From Cupriavidus necator A5-1 (GTDB lineage Bacteria; Pseudomonadota; Gammaproteobacteria; Burkholderiales; Burkholderiaceae): 64,000 nt of DNA. Of the stretch, positions 1 to 9,101 are shown piece after piece (position 1 is the first letter of the stretch; every line of letters starts with the position of its first letter). Position numbers and translations under genes: made by a program. The stretch is from positions 3,472,001-3,536,000 of the forward strand of contig NZ_JQLI01000001.1 of assembly GCF_000744095.1 (NCBI RefSeq), read 5' to 3'. A model generated the notes under the pieces. That model saw only the letters and a program-made list of their open reading frames with translations, searched no databases and was not told where the DNA came from.

Positions 1-2
1 TC

Positions 3-137
3 TTCCTGGCCCCGCAAGTCGCGGCGGACGTCATCGAAGCCGCGCTAGCGTCAGATCGCGCCGAGCCCGCAATGCTCGATCGCCTGCGGTCTGGAGAACA
101 TGCCAGCAAAGTCCTGGTCCTGGCCCTGGACATCTGA
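3..137 (+). CDS. C-terminal fragment of an unidentified protein (5' end outside window)
   Basis: An open frame enters the window and ends at the TGA at 135-137. The 44 visible residues are alanine- and leucine-rich and end in KVLVLALDI. The codon choice matches the neighbouring genes, so this is probably the true end of a gene that begins upstream. The fragment is too short to recognise a family. It lies 66 bp upstream of the hydroxyacid dehydrogenase on the same strand and could belong to the same transcript. Confidence 0.5.
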   Translation, partial: FLAPQVAADVIEAALASDRAEPAMLDRLRSGEHASKVLVLALDI

Positions 138-203
138 ACGCCAGGCACCACCCAAGCTCGCCCGGCCTGGCCGGGCGGCACTCATATCTCGATTCTGTTT
201 GCA

Positions 204-1130
204 ATGACCACCGTTGTTCTGATCAGCCGTGACTACGACATGTCACACCTCGCACCCGCCATCCGACGTGCCGCACCCGAGCTTCGCGTGCTGATGTATG
301 GCGACAAAGGTACCGCAGACGCGGAAGTCGCGGTCTGCTGGAATCCGCCCGCTGGCGCTCTGGCCGATCTTCCGCGGCTGCGGCTTATCCACAGCATGGC
401 GGCCGGGGTTGACAACATCATCTCCGATCCGACGCTCCCCGATGCACCCGTCTGCCGGGTTGTCGATCCGGGCCACGCCCAAGGCATGAGCGAGTTCGTA
501 ACATGGGGGGCATTGCATTACCTCCGGCAACTCGATGTCGTCATGGCGAACCAGCCCGCGGAAACCTGGTATCGGCCCGAGCAAAGGAAGGCGTCGGACT
601 GCCGCGTGGGGATCATGGGGCTCGGAGAAATCGGCAGCCGAGTCGCCCAGGACCTCAGGCGCATCGGATTTTCGGTCCGCGGCTGGGCGCGCAGCGCGCG
701 AGATCTTCCAGGGGTCGAAATATTCAGCGGCGAAGGCGAATTCGGTGCATTCCTGCGGGACACGGAAATCCTGGTCTGCCTGCTGCCACTCACCGAGCTG
801 ACCCGCGGCATTCTTAACAGGCAAACACTAGCCATGTTGCCTCATGGCGCAAAGCTCATCCACGTCGGTCGTGGCGAGCATCTCGTTGCCGAGGACGTCA
901 TGGCCGCCCTGAGAACAGGGCAGCTCTCCGGCGCGATTCTCGACGTCTTTCCGCAAGAGCCATTGCCACAAGGTGATGCGTTGTGGCGGGCGCCAAATGT
1001 CATCATCACTCCGCACATGGCTTCGGTGGCAAGCGCGGAAACCATTGGCTCGCAGGTAGCGGCAAATGTCCGCCAGTTGCTGAGTGACGAGCCTCTATAC
1101 AACGTGGTGGACGTGAGCCGCGGTTACTGA
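204..1130 (+). CDS. D-2-hydroxyacid dehydrogenase (GhrA-like glyoxylate/hydroxypyruvate reductase)
   Basis: 308-residue cytoplasmic NAD(P)-dependent dehydrogenase of the D-isomer-specific 2-hydroxyacid family. The Rossmann dinucleotide site reads GIMGLGEIGSRV at about residues 136-147. The catalytic set follows in order: Arg in VGRGEHL (about 226), Glu in FPQEPLP (about 252) and His in TPHMAS (about 271). Family members reduce glyoxylate, hydroxypyruvate or related 2-oxoacids. The length and absence of a long N-terminal extension suit the short GhrA branch. The next gene, a CitE/HpcH-type lyase, starts 32 bp downstream, so the two are probably co-transcribed; a lyase releasing a 2-oxoacid that this enzyme reduces would make sense, but the substrate is inferred only. 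Confidence 0.85.
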   Translation: MTTVVLISRDYDMSHLAPAIRRAAPELRVLMYGDKGTADAEVAVCWNPPAGALADLPRLRLIHSMAAGVDNIISDPTLPDAPVCRVVDPGHAQGMSEFVTWGALHYLRQLDVVMANQPAETWYRPEQRKASDCRVGIMGLGEIGSRVAQDLRRIGFSVRGWARSARDLPGVEIFSGEGEFGAFLRDTEILVCLLPLTELTRGILNRQTLAMLPHGAKLIHVGRGEHLVAEDVMAALRTGQLSGAILDVFPQEPLPQGDALWRAPNVIITPHMASVASAETIGSQVAANVRQLLSDEPLYNVVDVSRGY

Positions 1131-1162
1131 GTGTTCTCCATCCACGATCACCTGAAACCATC

Positions 1163-2122
1163 ATGAAGCGTCAGGTACATAGCGTCCCCTCACGCCCACT
1201 GCGGCCGTCCGAACTCCGACGTAGCTGGCTCTTCGTCCCCGGGCTGGATCCGATACGTCAGCGCGAAGGTCTGGAGAGCGGCGCCGACGTGCTGGTCGCC
1301 GATCTGGAAGAATTCACGCGAGCTGAGGATCGCCCTGCTGCGCGTGTCCGCATTGTCGCCCTCATGGACGAGTGCCGGGCTCGAGATGTTGTCGGGGCCG
1401 TGCGAATCAACAAGCTGGACGGCGATGGTCTGACCGATCTCCGCAATGTCATGGCGGGCGCACCAGCCGTCATCTTTCTCCCGCATGCCGAGACGGCTGC
1501 TCAGATCCTGCAACTCGATCAGGAAATCACTGCTCTGGAACGTGAACTGGACCTGCCTGCGGGACAAACTGAAATCGTCCCTACGCTAGAGTCGGCGCGA
1601 GGCATTGTTGCCGCTGGCACCATCCTGACAGCCAGCAAGCGCGTTAGTGCATGCCTGCTGGCGGCCGAAGACTTGAGCGCCGACCTCGATGCCGTTCGCG
1701 GACCTGACGGCGCGGAACTGCATCACGTCCGCGCGCGGTTCCTGGTGGACTGCATTGCCGCCGGCTGCGTGCCGATCGACTGCCCTTTCAACTATCGGGA
1801 TCCCGCGGCGCTTTCGGCGGATCTTGGCTGGGCCCGCCGTATCGGCATTAAAGCGAAATGCACTGTGTACCCTTCTCAGGTCGCATCGATACACGCTGCG
1901 TTCACGCCTGACGGGCAACAGGTGAATGACGCCATGGACGTGGTTCGTTGCTATGAGACCGCTTCTTCAGAAGGGCCTGTGCGCGGGGGCAAGCCAGTCG
2001 ATCCGCCCGACTACAACACCGCGCGGCGCCTGCTTGCCAGGCATGCAAAGTTCCTTCATTGGGAGCAGTCTCAATTCGAACTACCTGCGCGTACCATGGT
2101 TCTCCAAATTCCGCCGTGCTGA
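1163..2122 (+). CDS. HpcH/HpaI aldolase / citrate lyase beta-like (CitE family) protein
   Basis: 319-residue TIM-barrel lyase of the CitE/HpcH group. Seen: the N-terminal RRSWLFVPGLDP block typical of CitE-type proteins, the acidic VLVADLEE strand, VPTLESARG (Glu ligand region) and LLAAEDLSADL (the Asp/Glu Mg2+ site) near residues 175-185. The family cleaves or condenses CoA esters or 2-oxoacids such as malyl-CoA, citramalyl-CoA or citryl-CoA. No citrate lyase alpha or gamma subunit genes are adjacent, so it is not part of a classical citrate lyase. It lies just after a D-2-hydroxyacid dehydrogenase and 107 bp before a BPL_N protein. Exact substrate unknown. Confidence 0.8.
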   Translation: MKRQVHSVPSRPLRPSELRRSWLFVPGLDPIRQREGLESGADVLVADLEEFTRAEDRPAARVRIVALMDECRARDVVGAVRINKLDGDGLTDLRNVMAGAPAVIFLPHAETAAQILQLDQEITALERELDLPAGQTEIVPTLESARGIVAAGTILTASKRVSACLLAAEDLSADLDAVRGPDGAELHHVRARFLVDCIAAGCVPIDCPFNYRDPAALSADLGWARRIGIKAKCTVYPSQVASIHAAFTPDGQQVNDAMDVVRCYETASSEGPVRGGKPVDPPDYNTARRLLARHAKFLHWEQSQFELPARTMVLQIPPC

Positions 2123-2229
2123 AACCACAACCCGAAAGAAGTTGCACGCGGATCAAGAGTCACGATTCCGACTTGGAATTTGCTATCCGGAAGGGTTAAA
2201 GTTGGAAAACTACAAAAACGGATGCAGGC

Positions 2230-3033
2230 ATGCCAAGGCCCCAGATCCTGACCTATGTCGACGCCGGCGCTTCCGACTGGACCGCATGCCTGATGCGGAC
2301 CATCGGGCACCAACTCCTTGCCGGCGCCTATGAAATCCGCGCGGTAATGGCGGACGACATCCGGCACGACGCCACGCTGTTTGATGAGGCGGTGCTGTTT
2401 GTCATGCCGGGTGGTGCCGACCTTCCCTATTGCGCATTGCTGAACGGCGCCCCGAACGCGCGCATCCGGCATTACGTCGAGCAGGGTGGCGCCTACCTCG
2501 GGATTTGCGCAGGCGCGTACTACGCGTGCCGGGAACTGGCGTTTCATGCCGGCACCAGGGGCGCAATCTGCGGCCCGCGCGAACTGAGCTTTGTCAATGC
2601 GGTGGCAGTCGGCTCGCTACCCGAACTTACCGGCGGTAGGCTCTATGACGGCACGCCGCAGACCACGGCCGCGGTGGAACTGCGGACCACGGACCGGCTG
2701 ACCATTGTCCCGATGTCGCTCTATACGCACTACCATGGCGGCTGCCGCTTTGACTTCGGCGATGCACCCGCTCCCGACACCGAGATCCTGGCCGTCTATG
2801 CGGGTATCGACGGCACGCCGCCCGCCATCGTCAGTTCACGCGTTGGCAAGGGCCTCGTGGTGCTCACCGGCGTCCACCTGGAGATCTCCGAGCGGGAGTG
2901 CAAGGATGCGCTGCGCGGACACAGCGATATGCCTAAATACCTCCATGTCTGCGAACGGCTGGCGGAGACCGGCGACGCGCGCCTGGCGGTGTTTCGCAGG
3001 CTGCTGGCGCACGCCGGGCTTACGCTGGACTGA
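2230..3033 (+). CDS. BPL_N-domain (glutamine amidotransferase-like) protein
   Basis: 267-residue protein resembling the BPL_N domain family (the class I glutamine amidotransferase-like fold found at the N-terminus of some biotin-protein ligases). Seen: LFVMPGGADLPY near residue 58, the nucleophile-elbow-like YLGICAGAYYACREL at about residues 90-104 with Cys in GICAGAY, and a C-terminal VVLTGVHLEIS block that carries a His in the position expected for this fold. No biotin ligase catalytic domain follows. The biochemical role of stand-alone BPL_N proteins is not established. It sits between a CitE-like lyase and an exported M20 peptidase on the same strand. Confidence 0.75.
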   Translation: MPRPQILTYVDAGASDWTACLMRTIGHQLLAGAYEIRAVMADDIRHDATLFDEAVLFVMPGGADLPYCALLNGAPNARIRHYVEQGGAYLGICAGAYYACRELAFHAGTRGAICGPRELSFVNAVAVGSLPELTGGRLYDGTPQTTAAVELRTTDRLTIVPMSLYTHYHGGCRFDFGDAPAPDTEILAVYAGIDGTPPAIVSSRVGKGLVVLTGVHLEISERECKDALRGHSDMPKYLHVCERLAETGDARLAVFRRLLAHAGLTLD

Positions 3034-3078
3034 GTAACCTGTCGGAATCGCTTACTAAAAACGCACGCAAGGAAAAAC

Positions 3079-4653
3079 ATGAAAAACCTGCCCGCCTGCC
3101 CCGCCGAGCCGACAACCCGCAAGAACGCATGGGGACGTCTCTCATGCCTGATCGTCGCATCGTGGCTGGGCGCCGGCGTGGCGCACGCCGCCGCACTCGC
3201 GCCAGAGACGGCGCAACGCCAGGCACAAACCAGCTACCGCGAGTATTTCGAGTTGCTGTCCATGCCCAATGATGCGGTGGTGCCTGAGGACATTCGCCGC
3301 AACGTCGACTGGCTCGAACAGGTGTTCCGCAAGCGCGGCTTTGCGACGCGGCAACTCGCCAACGATGGCAAGCCGATGCTGTATGCGGAATTCCCGGGCA
3401 AGTCTCCGACGCGCAAAACTGTGCTGTTCTACATGCACCTGGACGGCCAGCCGGTGATCGCGTCCCAGTGGGCGCAGAAGAGCCCCTGGACGCCGGTGCT
3501 CAAGCGTAAGGCAGCCAACGGCGAGTGGGAGGAAATTGATGCCGCGCGCCTGTCCGCCGGCCCCGTTGATCCGGAATGGCGTGTGTTCGGCCGCTCGTCT
3601 GCGGATGACAAGGGACCAATCATGATGATGCTGGCCGCCATCGATGCGTTGAAGGCAGCTGGCGGCCAGCCGGCGATCAACATCAAGGTAATACTCGACA
3701 GCGAGGAGGAGAAAGGTTCGCCCTCCATCAGCAAAGTCATGCTGGCCCATCGCGAGCTGCTCTCCTGCGATGCGATGGTGATCCACGACGGCCCGATGCA
3801 TGCGACCAACCGTCCCACGCTTATCTTCGGCAATCGCGGCGCGGCGCGGGCCAAGCTGACCGTGTTCGGGGCCAAGGTTCCGCTGCACAGTGGCCACTAT
3901 GGCAACTACGCGCCAAATCCGGCGCAGCGGCTCGCCAATTTGCTGGCCTCGATGAAGGACGACAGCGGACGGGTGACCATTCCTGGCTACTACGACAAGG
4001 TCCGGCTTGGCGAGGCGGAGCGCAAGATCATGGCCGCCGTGCCGGACGACGAGGGTGCACTCAGGCGACGCATCGGCATCGCGCAGTCCGACAAGGTCGG
4101 CACGAACTACCAGGAAGCGATGCAGTACCCGTCGCTGAACGTGCGCGGTATGGGGTCCGCCGCGATCGGTGACAAGGTGGCGAATATCGTACCCGACAAG
4201 GCCGAGGCCGAACTCGACCTGCGCACGACGCCTGAATCGGATGCGGCCTACCTGGGCAAGCTGATCGAGCAACACATCGTGAAACAGGGATACCACCTGG
4301 TGCAAGGTACCCCGACCGATGAGGACCGTGCCCGTTACGACAAGCTCGCCAGCTTCACTTACCAGAGCGAAGGCGCCGACGCAGCCGGTTCGCCGATCGA
4401 CTCGCCCGTTGCGAAATGGGCCTACCAGGCGATTGCGGACACCTTTGGCACCACGCCGGAGCCGGTGCGCATCCGGATGATGGGCGGCACCGTGCCGACC
4501 GCAAAGATCGTCGAAGTACTCCAGGTCCCTTTCGTCATCATTCCGCTGGTCAACGCCGACAACAACCAGCACGCGGCAAACGAGAACCTGCGGCTGGGCA
4601 ACTACGTCAGTGGCGTGCGAACGGTCTATGGGCTGCTGACCCAGCCGTTTTAG
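3079..4653 (+). CDS. Exported M20-family metallopeptidase
   Basis: 524 residues with an N-terminal signal sequence (basic start, hydrophobic SCLIVASWLGAGVAHA, cleavage probably after AHA near residue 38), so a periplasmic location is likely. The dinuclear zinc set of M20/M28 peptidases is visible in order: His-x-Asp in FYMHLDGQ (about 114), bridging Asp in SSADDKGP (about 175), the catalytic Glu-Glu pair in DSEEEKGS (about 210), an Asp in VIHDGPM, and the final His in NQHAANENL (about 498). A dimerisation-domain-like insertion lies between about 250 and 390. Family members are dipeptidases, carboxypeptidases or amidohydrolases; the substrate is not evident. It follows the BPL_N gene by 45 bp and is the last plus-strand gene of this block. 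Confidence 0.85.
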   Translation: MKNLPACPAEPTTRKNAWGRLSCLIVASWLGAGVAHAAALAPETAQRQAQTSYREYFELLSMPNDAVVPEDIRRNVDWLEQVFRKRGFATRQLANDGKPMLYAEFPGKSPTRKTVLFYMHLDGQPVIASQWAQKSPWTPVLKRKAANGEWEEIDAARLSAGPVDPEWRVFGRSSADDKGPIMMMLAAIDALKAAGGQPAINIKVILDSEEEKGSPSISKVMLAHRELLSCDAMVIHDGPMHATNRPTLIFGNRGAARAKLTVFGAKVPLHSGHYGNYAPNPAQRLANLLASMKDDSGRVTIPGYYDKVRLGEAERKIMAAVPDDEGALRRRIGIAQSDKVGTNYQEAMQYPSLNVRGMGSAAIGDKVANIVPDKAEAELDLRTTPESDAAYLGKLIEQHIVKQGYHLVQGTPTDEDRARYDKLASFTYQSEGADAAGSPIDSPVAKWAYQAIADTFGTTPEPVRIRMMGGTVPTAKIVEVLQVPFVIIPLVNADNNQHAANENLRLGNYVSGVRTVYGLLTQPF

Positions 4654-4711
4654 CGCGTGCCATGAGCGAGTAATGAACGCAGCCCGGCAGACCTGGGACC
4701 GAAAGCGGCAC

Positions 4712-4740
4712 TTGATCCAGTCTTAAGCTGGGCTTACATC
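4712..4740 (+). promoter_or_regulatory. Candidate sigma70-type promoter preceding the first terminator
   Basis: TTGATC at 4712-4717 and TACATC at 4735-4740 are separated by 17 bp, a fair match to -35/-10 elements. If used, transcription would start near 4747 and end at the terminator at 4772-4806, giving an RNA of about 60 nt. It may equally be chance sequence in the 3' region of the M20 gene. Confidence 0.25.
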
Positions 4741-4771
4741 GCCGTACACTGGCCAGGCAGTCCTGCTACCG

Positions 4772-4806
4772 CCGCGCTGGCCGTCCCTGGTGAGCGCGGT
4801 TTTTTT
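4772..4806 (+). terminator. Intrinsic terminator 1
   Basis: Perfect 7-bp stem CCGCGCT (4772-4778) / AGCGCGG (4793-4799) with a 14-nt loop, followed directly by seven T residues (4800-4806). It is oriented on the plus strand, so it ends either the M20-peptidase transcript about 120 bp after the stop codon or a short RNA started from the weak promoter just upstream. Confidence 0.7.
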
Positions 4807-4859
4807 GGGCGATCCAACGCTTTTCGCAACGCACGTATGGACCCCAATTGCATGCCCGG

Positions 4860-4893
4860 GCGAGTTGGCGGATACTGAGCGTGGGCAACTCGC
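4860..4893 (+). other. Stable hairpin between two terminators (possible small RNA body)
   Basis: GCGAGTTG (4860-4867) and CAACTCGC (4886-4893) can form a perfect 8-bp stem with an 18-nt loop. It lies in the 119-bp interval between two plus-strand intrinsic terminators, where no convincing protein-coding frame exists. A hairpin followed by a terminator hairpin is a common small-RNA layout, but no good promoter is obvious immediately upstream. Confidence 0.3.
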
Positions 4894-4925
4894 AATGGTT
4901 ACCCATTTCTTCTTGGACGTTCAAT

Positions 4926-4958
4926 GGCTCTCTTCTACCGGGTTGAGAGCCTTTTTTT
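4926..4958 (+). terminator. Intrinsic terminator 2
   Basis: Perfect 7-bp stem GGCTCTC (4926-4932) / GAGAGCC (4945-4951), 12-nt loop, then seven T residues (4952-4958), again on the plus strand. Since terminator 1 already lies about 120 bp upstream, this second one implies either a fail-safe arrangement or a separate transcript between 4807 and 4958. It does not serve senA, which runs on the opposite strand. Confidence 0.7.
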
Positions 4959-5031
4959 GTCGGCGGTATAAAGCGCTTTTGCCCTGGCTACCATTGGCAA
5001 CCGGGTTTCGCGACCACACTCAAAACACCCG

Positions 5032-6231
5032 TCAAACGCTGCACCGGAATCCGACAAACATGTCACTCCGGTGCGGCAGGTAGAAATTCCGGTAGCGGGG
5101 ATGCTGCATGCGGGCATGCGTGGCGAACGATCCGCCGCGAACCACGCGATGCGTGCCGAACCAGGGCGCGGAGTACTCCTGGTAGGGGTCTGCCGAGAAA
5201 CCCGCATAAGGCAGCAAAGGATCGGCCGTCCATTCCCACACCGCCCCACCCCACTCGATCAGGCCGCGGCTCGCCGCATACTCCCATTCGGCTTCCGTGG
5301 GCAGGCGCTTGCCGGCCCACCGGCAATAGGCCTGCGCCTCATAGGCGTTGACATGGCAGACTGGCAGGTCGAGAGGAAGCGGCACCCACTGCCCGAACCA
5401 GCGCAATTCCCATTGCCCCGGCACGTCGCGCGCCGCCCGGCGCCACCGTGCCGGATGCGCCAGCCCGCCCTGCTGCAGCCACGCCAGACCTTCCTCCGAC
5501 CACCAGCGCCGGTCGCGATAGCCGCCCGCGGCAACGAATTCGGCGAATGCCGCGTTGCTGACGCATTGGCGGTCGATACGAGCGGGGTCGATGCGGACCG
5601 GGTGGGCCCACTTCTCATTGTCAAACACGAACCCGCCGTCTCCCGATGCGCCCATCACGAAGGCGTCATCGGCAATCGCCACATCGCCGCCGCCGGGCGC
5701 GAGCGAAGGCATCGCAAGCGGAGCATGTAGGGGATAGTCAAGCGTCTGGCGCATGTAGGTCAGCGCCTCGGCGTGCATGTCTTCGTGAAACAAGGCGAGA
5801 CGGAAAAAATAGAGCGCCTCGTCGGTGTCGTCGGTTGCGGCAAGCCGGTTGCGCACGCCTTCCAGCACCGCGCCCACATAGTCGCGTATCTCTGCGAGCT
5901 GAGGCAGGTCCAGATGCCAGCGGTCCTGGTGGGCAACGCGCATGGAATCGAACCAGCGGTCCGCGTCGGCCAGCAAGGACGGGAGCCTGGCAGCGAACCG
6001 GCCGCCCTGGTCGGCACGCGGATCGCGCAGGATCCAGTGCTCCGTAAACCAGGCGATATGGGCATACTCCCACAATGGCGGGTTGATGCCCGGATCGTAG
6101 CGAACCCGCCATTGGGACGGCGACAAATCCTGCAGGATGGCCCACGTGCGTCGATGCGCTTCGACGAACGCCTCATCCAGCCCGAACTTGTTTATGCTTC
6201 TCGCAGCAAGCCCTTCAGCCCTCATCGCCAT
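5032..6231 (-). CDS. senA: SenA-type selenoneine synthase (EgtB-like nonheme iron enzyme)
   Basis: 399 residues counted from the ATG at 6231-6229. An N-terminal DinB-like four-helix domain carries the iron-binding set: His58 in WEYAHIAWF and the HX3HXE motif FHEDMHAE at about 149-155. The C-terminal half is a formylglycine-generating-enzyme-type sulfatase-modifying domain ([37 protein letters not shown] at the end). EgtB enzymes join a thiol to hercynine in ergothioneine synthesis; SenA homologues use a selenosugar to make selenoneine. The SenA call rests on the adjacent SenB-type gene. Start is uncertain: GGAGG lies 4 nt before ATG 6231 and 10 nt before ATG 6225, and both are in frame. No egtD is visible in the window. 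Confidence 0.8.
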   Translation of the reverse strand: MAMRAEGLAARSINKFGLDEAFVEAHRRTWAILQDLSPSQWRVRYDPGINPPLWEYAHIAWFTEHWILRDPRADQGGRFAARLPSLLADADRWFDSMRVAHQDRWHLDLPQLAEIRDYVGAVLEGVRNRLAATDDTDEALYFFRLALFHEDMHAEALTYMRQTLDYPLHAPLAMPSLAPGGGDVAIADDAFVMGASGDGGFVFDNEKWAHPVRIDPARIDRQCVSNAAFAEFVAAGGYRDRRWWSEEGLAWLQQGGLAHPARWRRAARDVPGQWELRWFGQWVPLPLDLPVCHVNAYEAQAYCRWAGKRLPTEAEWEYAASRGLIEWGGAVWEWTADPLLPYAGFSADPYQEYSAPWFGTHRVVRGGSFATHARMQHPRYRNFYLPHRSDMFVGFRCSV

Positions 6232-7243
6232 GCACCCTCCAAAGGCCACTGTGGCAATTATCAGTCCGGCACTCCGGAAAGCCAATAACGGCAACTGGCA
6301 GACCGCCAGCCGCTGGTCCCGCTTTCTGCGCGCCGACTACGATGTCCTGCTGGCCGCGGAGTGGCCGTCGGGCGGCGAGCGCGCCGCCCTGCCCGACGGC
6401 ATGATCGCCTTGCACGCCCGGCGGTCGGCCGACAGTATCGCAAGGTTTGCCGCGGCCTGCCCGGACCGTCCGCTGGTGGCGGTGCTGACCGGGACCGACC
6501 TCTATCGCGACATCCACTGCGACGAATCCGCCCGGCGCTCCCTCGACCTCGCCACCCACCTGGTGGTGCTGCAGGACGAAGGGCCAGCCGAACTGTCTCC
6601 CCGGCATCGCGCCAAGTGCCGTGTGATTTACCAGTCGGCTCCGGCATCCGCGCCGGGACCACCCGGTGGTGTCACCTTTGACATCGTAATGGTGGGCCAC
6701 ATGCGGGCCGAAAAGGACCCTCTGACCCCCATGCGGGCGCTGGAACTGCTCCCCGACGATTCGCGCGTGCGGCTCATCCACGTAGGCGGCGCCCTTGACG
6801 ATGAATACAGGCAAGCGGCGCAGGCTCTGCAAGCGCGCCCCTGGCCGGCGGTGCAGCGCTACGTCTGGCTGGCCAGCCTGCCGCACGCCGAGACGCGCCG
6901 GCGCATCCGGCAAGCGCAGGCGATGGTGATCTCGAGCGTGATGGAAGGCGGCGCCAACGTCATCGTCGAGGCCGTAAGCAGCGGTGTGCCGGTGCTGGCC
7001 AGCCGCATCCCGGGCAATATCGGCATGCTGGGCTCCGACTATGACGGGTATTTCCCCGCGGGCGACGCCCGGCAACTGGCGCTCCTGGTCGAGCGGGTCA
7101 GCCGGGATGCCGGCTTTCTGGCCCGCCTGCGGGAGCAGGTTGCGCGCCGGGCGCCGCTGTTCGCACCGGCGCGGGAACAGGCGGAAGTGATTAAACTTGT
7201 CGCCGACGCCCTGAAACAAGCACAAGCCGCATGCCCGCCGTGA
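6230..7243 (+). CDS. senB: SenB-type selenosugar synthase (GT4-like glycosyltransferase fold)
   Basis: 337 residues with a GT-B/GT4-like fold. The N-terminal strand [19 protein letters not shown] is characteristic of the selenoneine-associated family. The C-terminal nucleotide-sugar binding region carries the EX7E-type block [21 protein letters not shown] near residues 237-257. SenB enzymes couple selenophosphate with a UDP-sugar to give a seleno-sugar, the selenium donor for SenA. It is divergent from senA with practically no intergenic DNA. No good ribosome site precedes ATG 6230; an alternative GTG at 6251 has AAAGG five bases upstream and would leave a 20-bp gap. The reading frame open upstream to 6137 is the antisense of senA and is not used. 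Confidence 0.85.
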   Translation: MHPPKATVAIISPALRKANNGNWQTASRWSRFLRADYDVLLAAEWPSGGERAALPDGMIALHARRSADSIARFAAACPDRPLVAVLTGTDLYRDIHCDESARRSLDLATHLVVLQDEGPAELSPRHRAKCRVIYQSAPASAPGPPGGVTFDIVMVGHMRAEKDPLTPMRALELLPDDSRVRLIHVGGALDDEYRQAAQALQARPWPAVQRYVWLASLPHAETRRRIRQAQAMVISSVMEGGANVIVEAVSSGVPVLASRIPGNIGMLGSDYDGYFPAGDARQLALLVERVSRDAGFLARLREQVARRAPLFAPAREQAEVIKLVADALKQAQAACPP

Positions 7244-7413
7244 ACGAGACAACGAATGTCGGAGATTGCGGACACCCGGTGTGCTGTCGGAGATCCTCGT
7301 GAATCCAAGGCAACTCGAGGGACTTCCCGGCCCCGTCGGCGCTGCTGGTCCGGCATGGCGACCAGCGACGACCGCCCGTCCCCACCGTGCCAACCCCTGA
7401 ATCCTCCACCACC

Positions 7414-8277
7414 ATGTTCCCTGTTCTCTCGCGCACCCTGAAGCGCCTTTCCATGCTTGGCCTGTTGGGCCTGGCCGGTCTTGCGAGCGCCCAAACGGTG
7501 CTCAAGGTGTCGGCCATCCCCGATGAGGCACCGACCGAATTGCAGCGCAAGTTCGCGCCGCTGGGCAAATACCTGGAGAAGGAAACCGGCATGAAGGTGG
7601 AGTTCGTGCCGGTCACGGACTACGCTGCCGTGGTGGAGTCGCTGGCAACGGGCAAGATCGACATGGCCTGGCTGGGCGGTTTTACCTACGTGCAGAGCAA
7701 GATTCGCACGAAGGGGGCGACCATCCCCATCGTCCAGCGGCAGGAAGATGCCGCCTTCACCAGTAAATTCATCACCGCCGACAAGACAATCAAGTCCCTG
7801 GCGGACCTGAAGGGCCGCACCTTCGCCTTCGGTGCGCCGTCCTCGACTTCCGGCCACCTGATGCCGCGGCATTTCCTGTTGCAGGCCGGCATCGATCCGG
7901 ACAAGGACTTCAAGACCGTCGCCTATTCGGGCGCCCACGATGCGACGGTCGCCTACGTCCAGGCCGGCCGGGCCGACGCCGGCGTCCTCAATGCCTCGGT
8001 CTGGGACAAGCTGGTGGAGCAGAAGAAGGTCGATCCCGACAAGGTCAGGGTGTTCGCCGTCACGCCGCCGTATTACGACTACAACTGGACCGTACGCGGC
8101 GGTCTCGATCCGGCCTTGCGCCAGAAGCTGACCGACGCCTTCCTCCGGCTGGACCCGGGCAACCCTGAACAGCGGGAGATCATGGCATTGCAGCGGACGT
8201 CCAAATACATCACCACCCGGCCGGAGAACTACGCGGGCATCGAGGCTGCGGCTCGCGGCGCGGGCCTGATCAAGTGA
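7414..8277 (+). CDS. PhnD-family periplasmic binding protein, putative selenium-oxyanion (selenate/selenite) ABC importer
   Basis: 287 residues from ATG 7414 (a GTG at 7387 is also in frame). The start gives a clean signal peptide: basic SRTLKRL, hydrophobic [12 protein letters not shown], then [12 protein letters not shown]. The mature protein has the phosphonate/phosphite-binding type II fold: [54 protein letters not shown]. PhnD-type receptors bind tetrahedral oxyanions or phosphonates. A distinct branch recurs beside selenium-metabolism genes and is annotated as a putative selenate receptor. The position directly downstream of senB, same strand, supports that branch here. The 170 bp between senB and this gene show no clear signal. 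Substrate is inferred from context. Confidence 0.75.
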   Translation: MFPVLSRTLKRLSMLGLLGLAGLASAQTVLKVSAIPDEAPTELQRKFAPLGKYLEKETGMKVEFVPVTDYAAVVESLATGKIDMAWLGGFTYVQSKIRTKGATIPIVQRQEDAAFTSKFITADKTIKSLADLKGRTFAFGAPSSTSGHLMPRHFLLQAGIDPDKDFKTVAYSGAHDATVAYVQAGRADAGVLNASVWDKLVEQKKVDPDKVRVFAVTPPYYDYNWTVRGGLDPALRQKLTDAFLRLDPGNPEQREIMALQRTSKYITTRPENYAGIEAAARGAGLIK

Positions 8278-9101
8278 GCTTCCGCGTCGATACCGCCAGC
8301 ATCAGCTTCCCTAACGGACAGCGCGCGCTCAGCCAGCTGACGCTTGCCGGGGACCGCGGCGAACGCATCGCCGTCATCGGCCCGTCGGGGGCCGGCAAGA
8401 CTTCCTTGCTGCGTTTGCTGGCAACAGCGCTGCGGCCAAGCGAGGGCCGCGTCGAGGTGCTGGAGCAAAGCCCCTGGGCGCTGTCCGCCGCACGCCTGCG
8501 GCGCTTGCGCTGCACTATCGGCATGGTGCACCAGGCGCCGCCAATGCCACCGCGGCAGCGCGTCGTCACCGCCATCCTGGCCGGCCGCCTCGGCGTCTGG
8601 CCAGGATGGAAGTCGATGCTGTCCCTGGCCTACCCGGCTGACCTTGCCGGCGCCACCGAACAGCTCGCCCGCCTCGATCTTGCCGACCGCCTGTTCGACC
8701 GTTGCGATCAACTGTCCGGGGGCCAGCTCCAGCGCGTAGGCGTCGCCCGCGTGCTATATCAGCGCCCGGAGCTGATCCTGGCGGACGAACCCGTCTCGGC
8801 GATGGACCCTTCGCTGGCCAACCTCACTCTGGCCGAGCTGAGCAAGGAAGCGGCGACGCGCACAGCGACCCTGGTCGCCAGCCTGCACGCGGTGGATCTG
8901 GCCTTGCGCTGGTTTCCCCGCATCGTCGGGCTCAGGGCAGGCGCGATCGCCTTCGACCTGCCGGCCGAACGCGTCACCGATGCGCTGCTGCGGGAGCTTT
9001 ATGCCTCCGAAAGCGACACGCCTCCGGTGCACGGCCGCGAGCCGCTGCTCATGGCCGCCGGATCGACTGGCGGCGACCGGCCCAGGTCGGCATGCCGATG
9101 A
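8274..9101 (+). CDS. ABC transporter ATPase, PhnC-like, of the putative selenium importer
   Basis: 275-residue ABC ATPase. Walker [10 protein letters not shown] near residues 37-45, Q-loop VHQAPPMP, signature [10 protein letters not shown] near 147, Walker [17 protein letters not shown], and switch His in SLHAVDLA. The start is a GTG at 8274 overlapping the stop of the binding-protein gene (GTGA), which implies translational coupling. The domain order matches PhnC, the ATPase of phosphonate-type importers. No phn C-P lyase genes are present, and the genes upstream are senA and senB, so phosphonate degradation is an unlikely role. Confidence 0.85.
   Translation: MSFRVDTASISFPNGQRALSQLTLAGDRGERIAVIGPSGAGKTSLLRLLATALRPSEGRVEVLEQSPWALSAARLRRLRCTIGMVHQAPPMPPRQRVVTAILAGRLGVWPGWKSMLSLAYPADLAGATEQLARLDLADRLFDRCDQLSGGQLQRVGVARVLYQRPELILADEPVSAMDPSLANLTLAELSKEAATRTATLVASLHAVDLALRWFPRIVGLRAGAIAFDLPAERVTDALLRELYASESDTPPVHGREPLLMAAGSTGGDRPRSACR

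Noticed and set aside
4790..5083. 97-codon plus-strand open frame after the M20 gene
   Set aside because: It runs through two intrinsic terminators and has no ribosome site; the terminators explain the region better.
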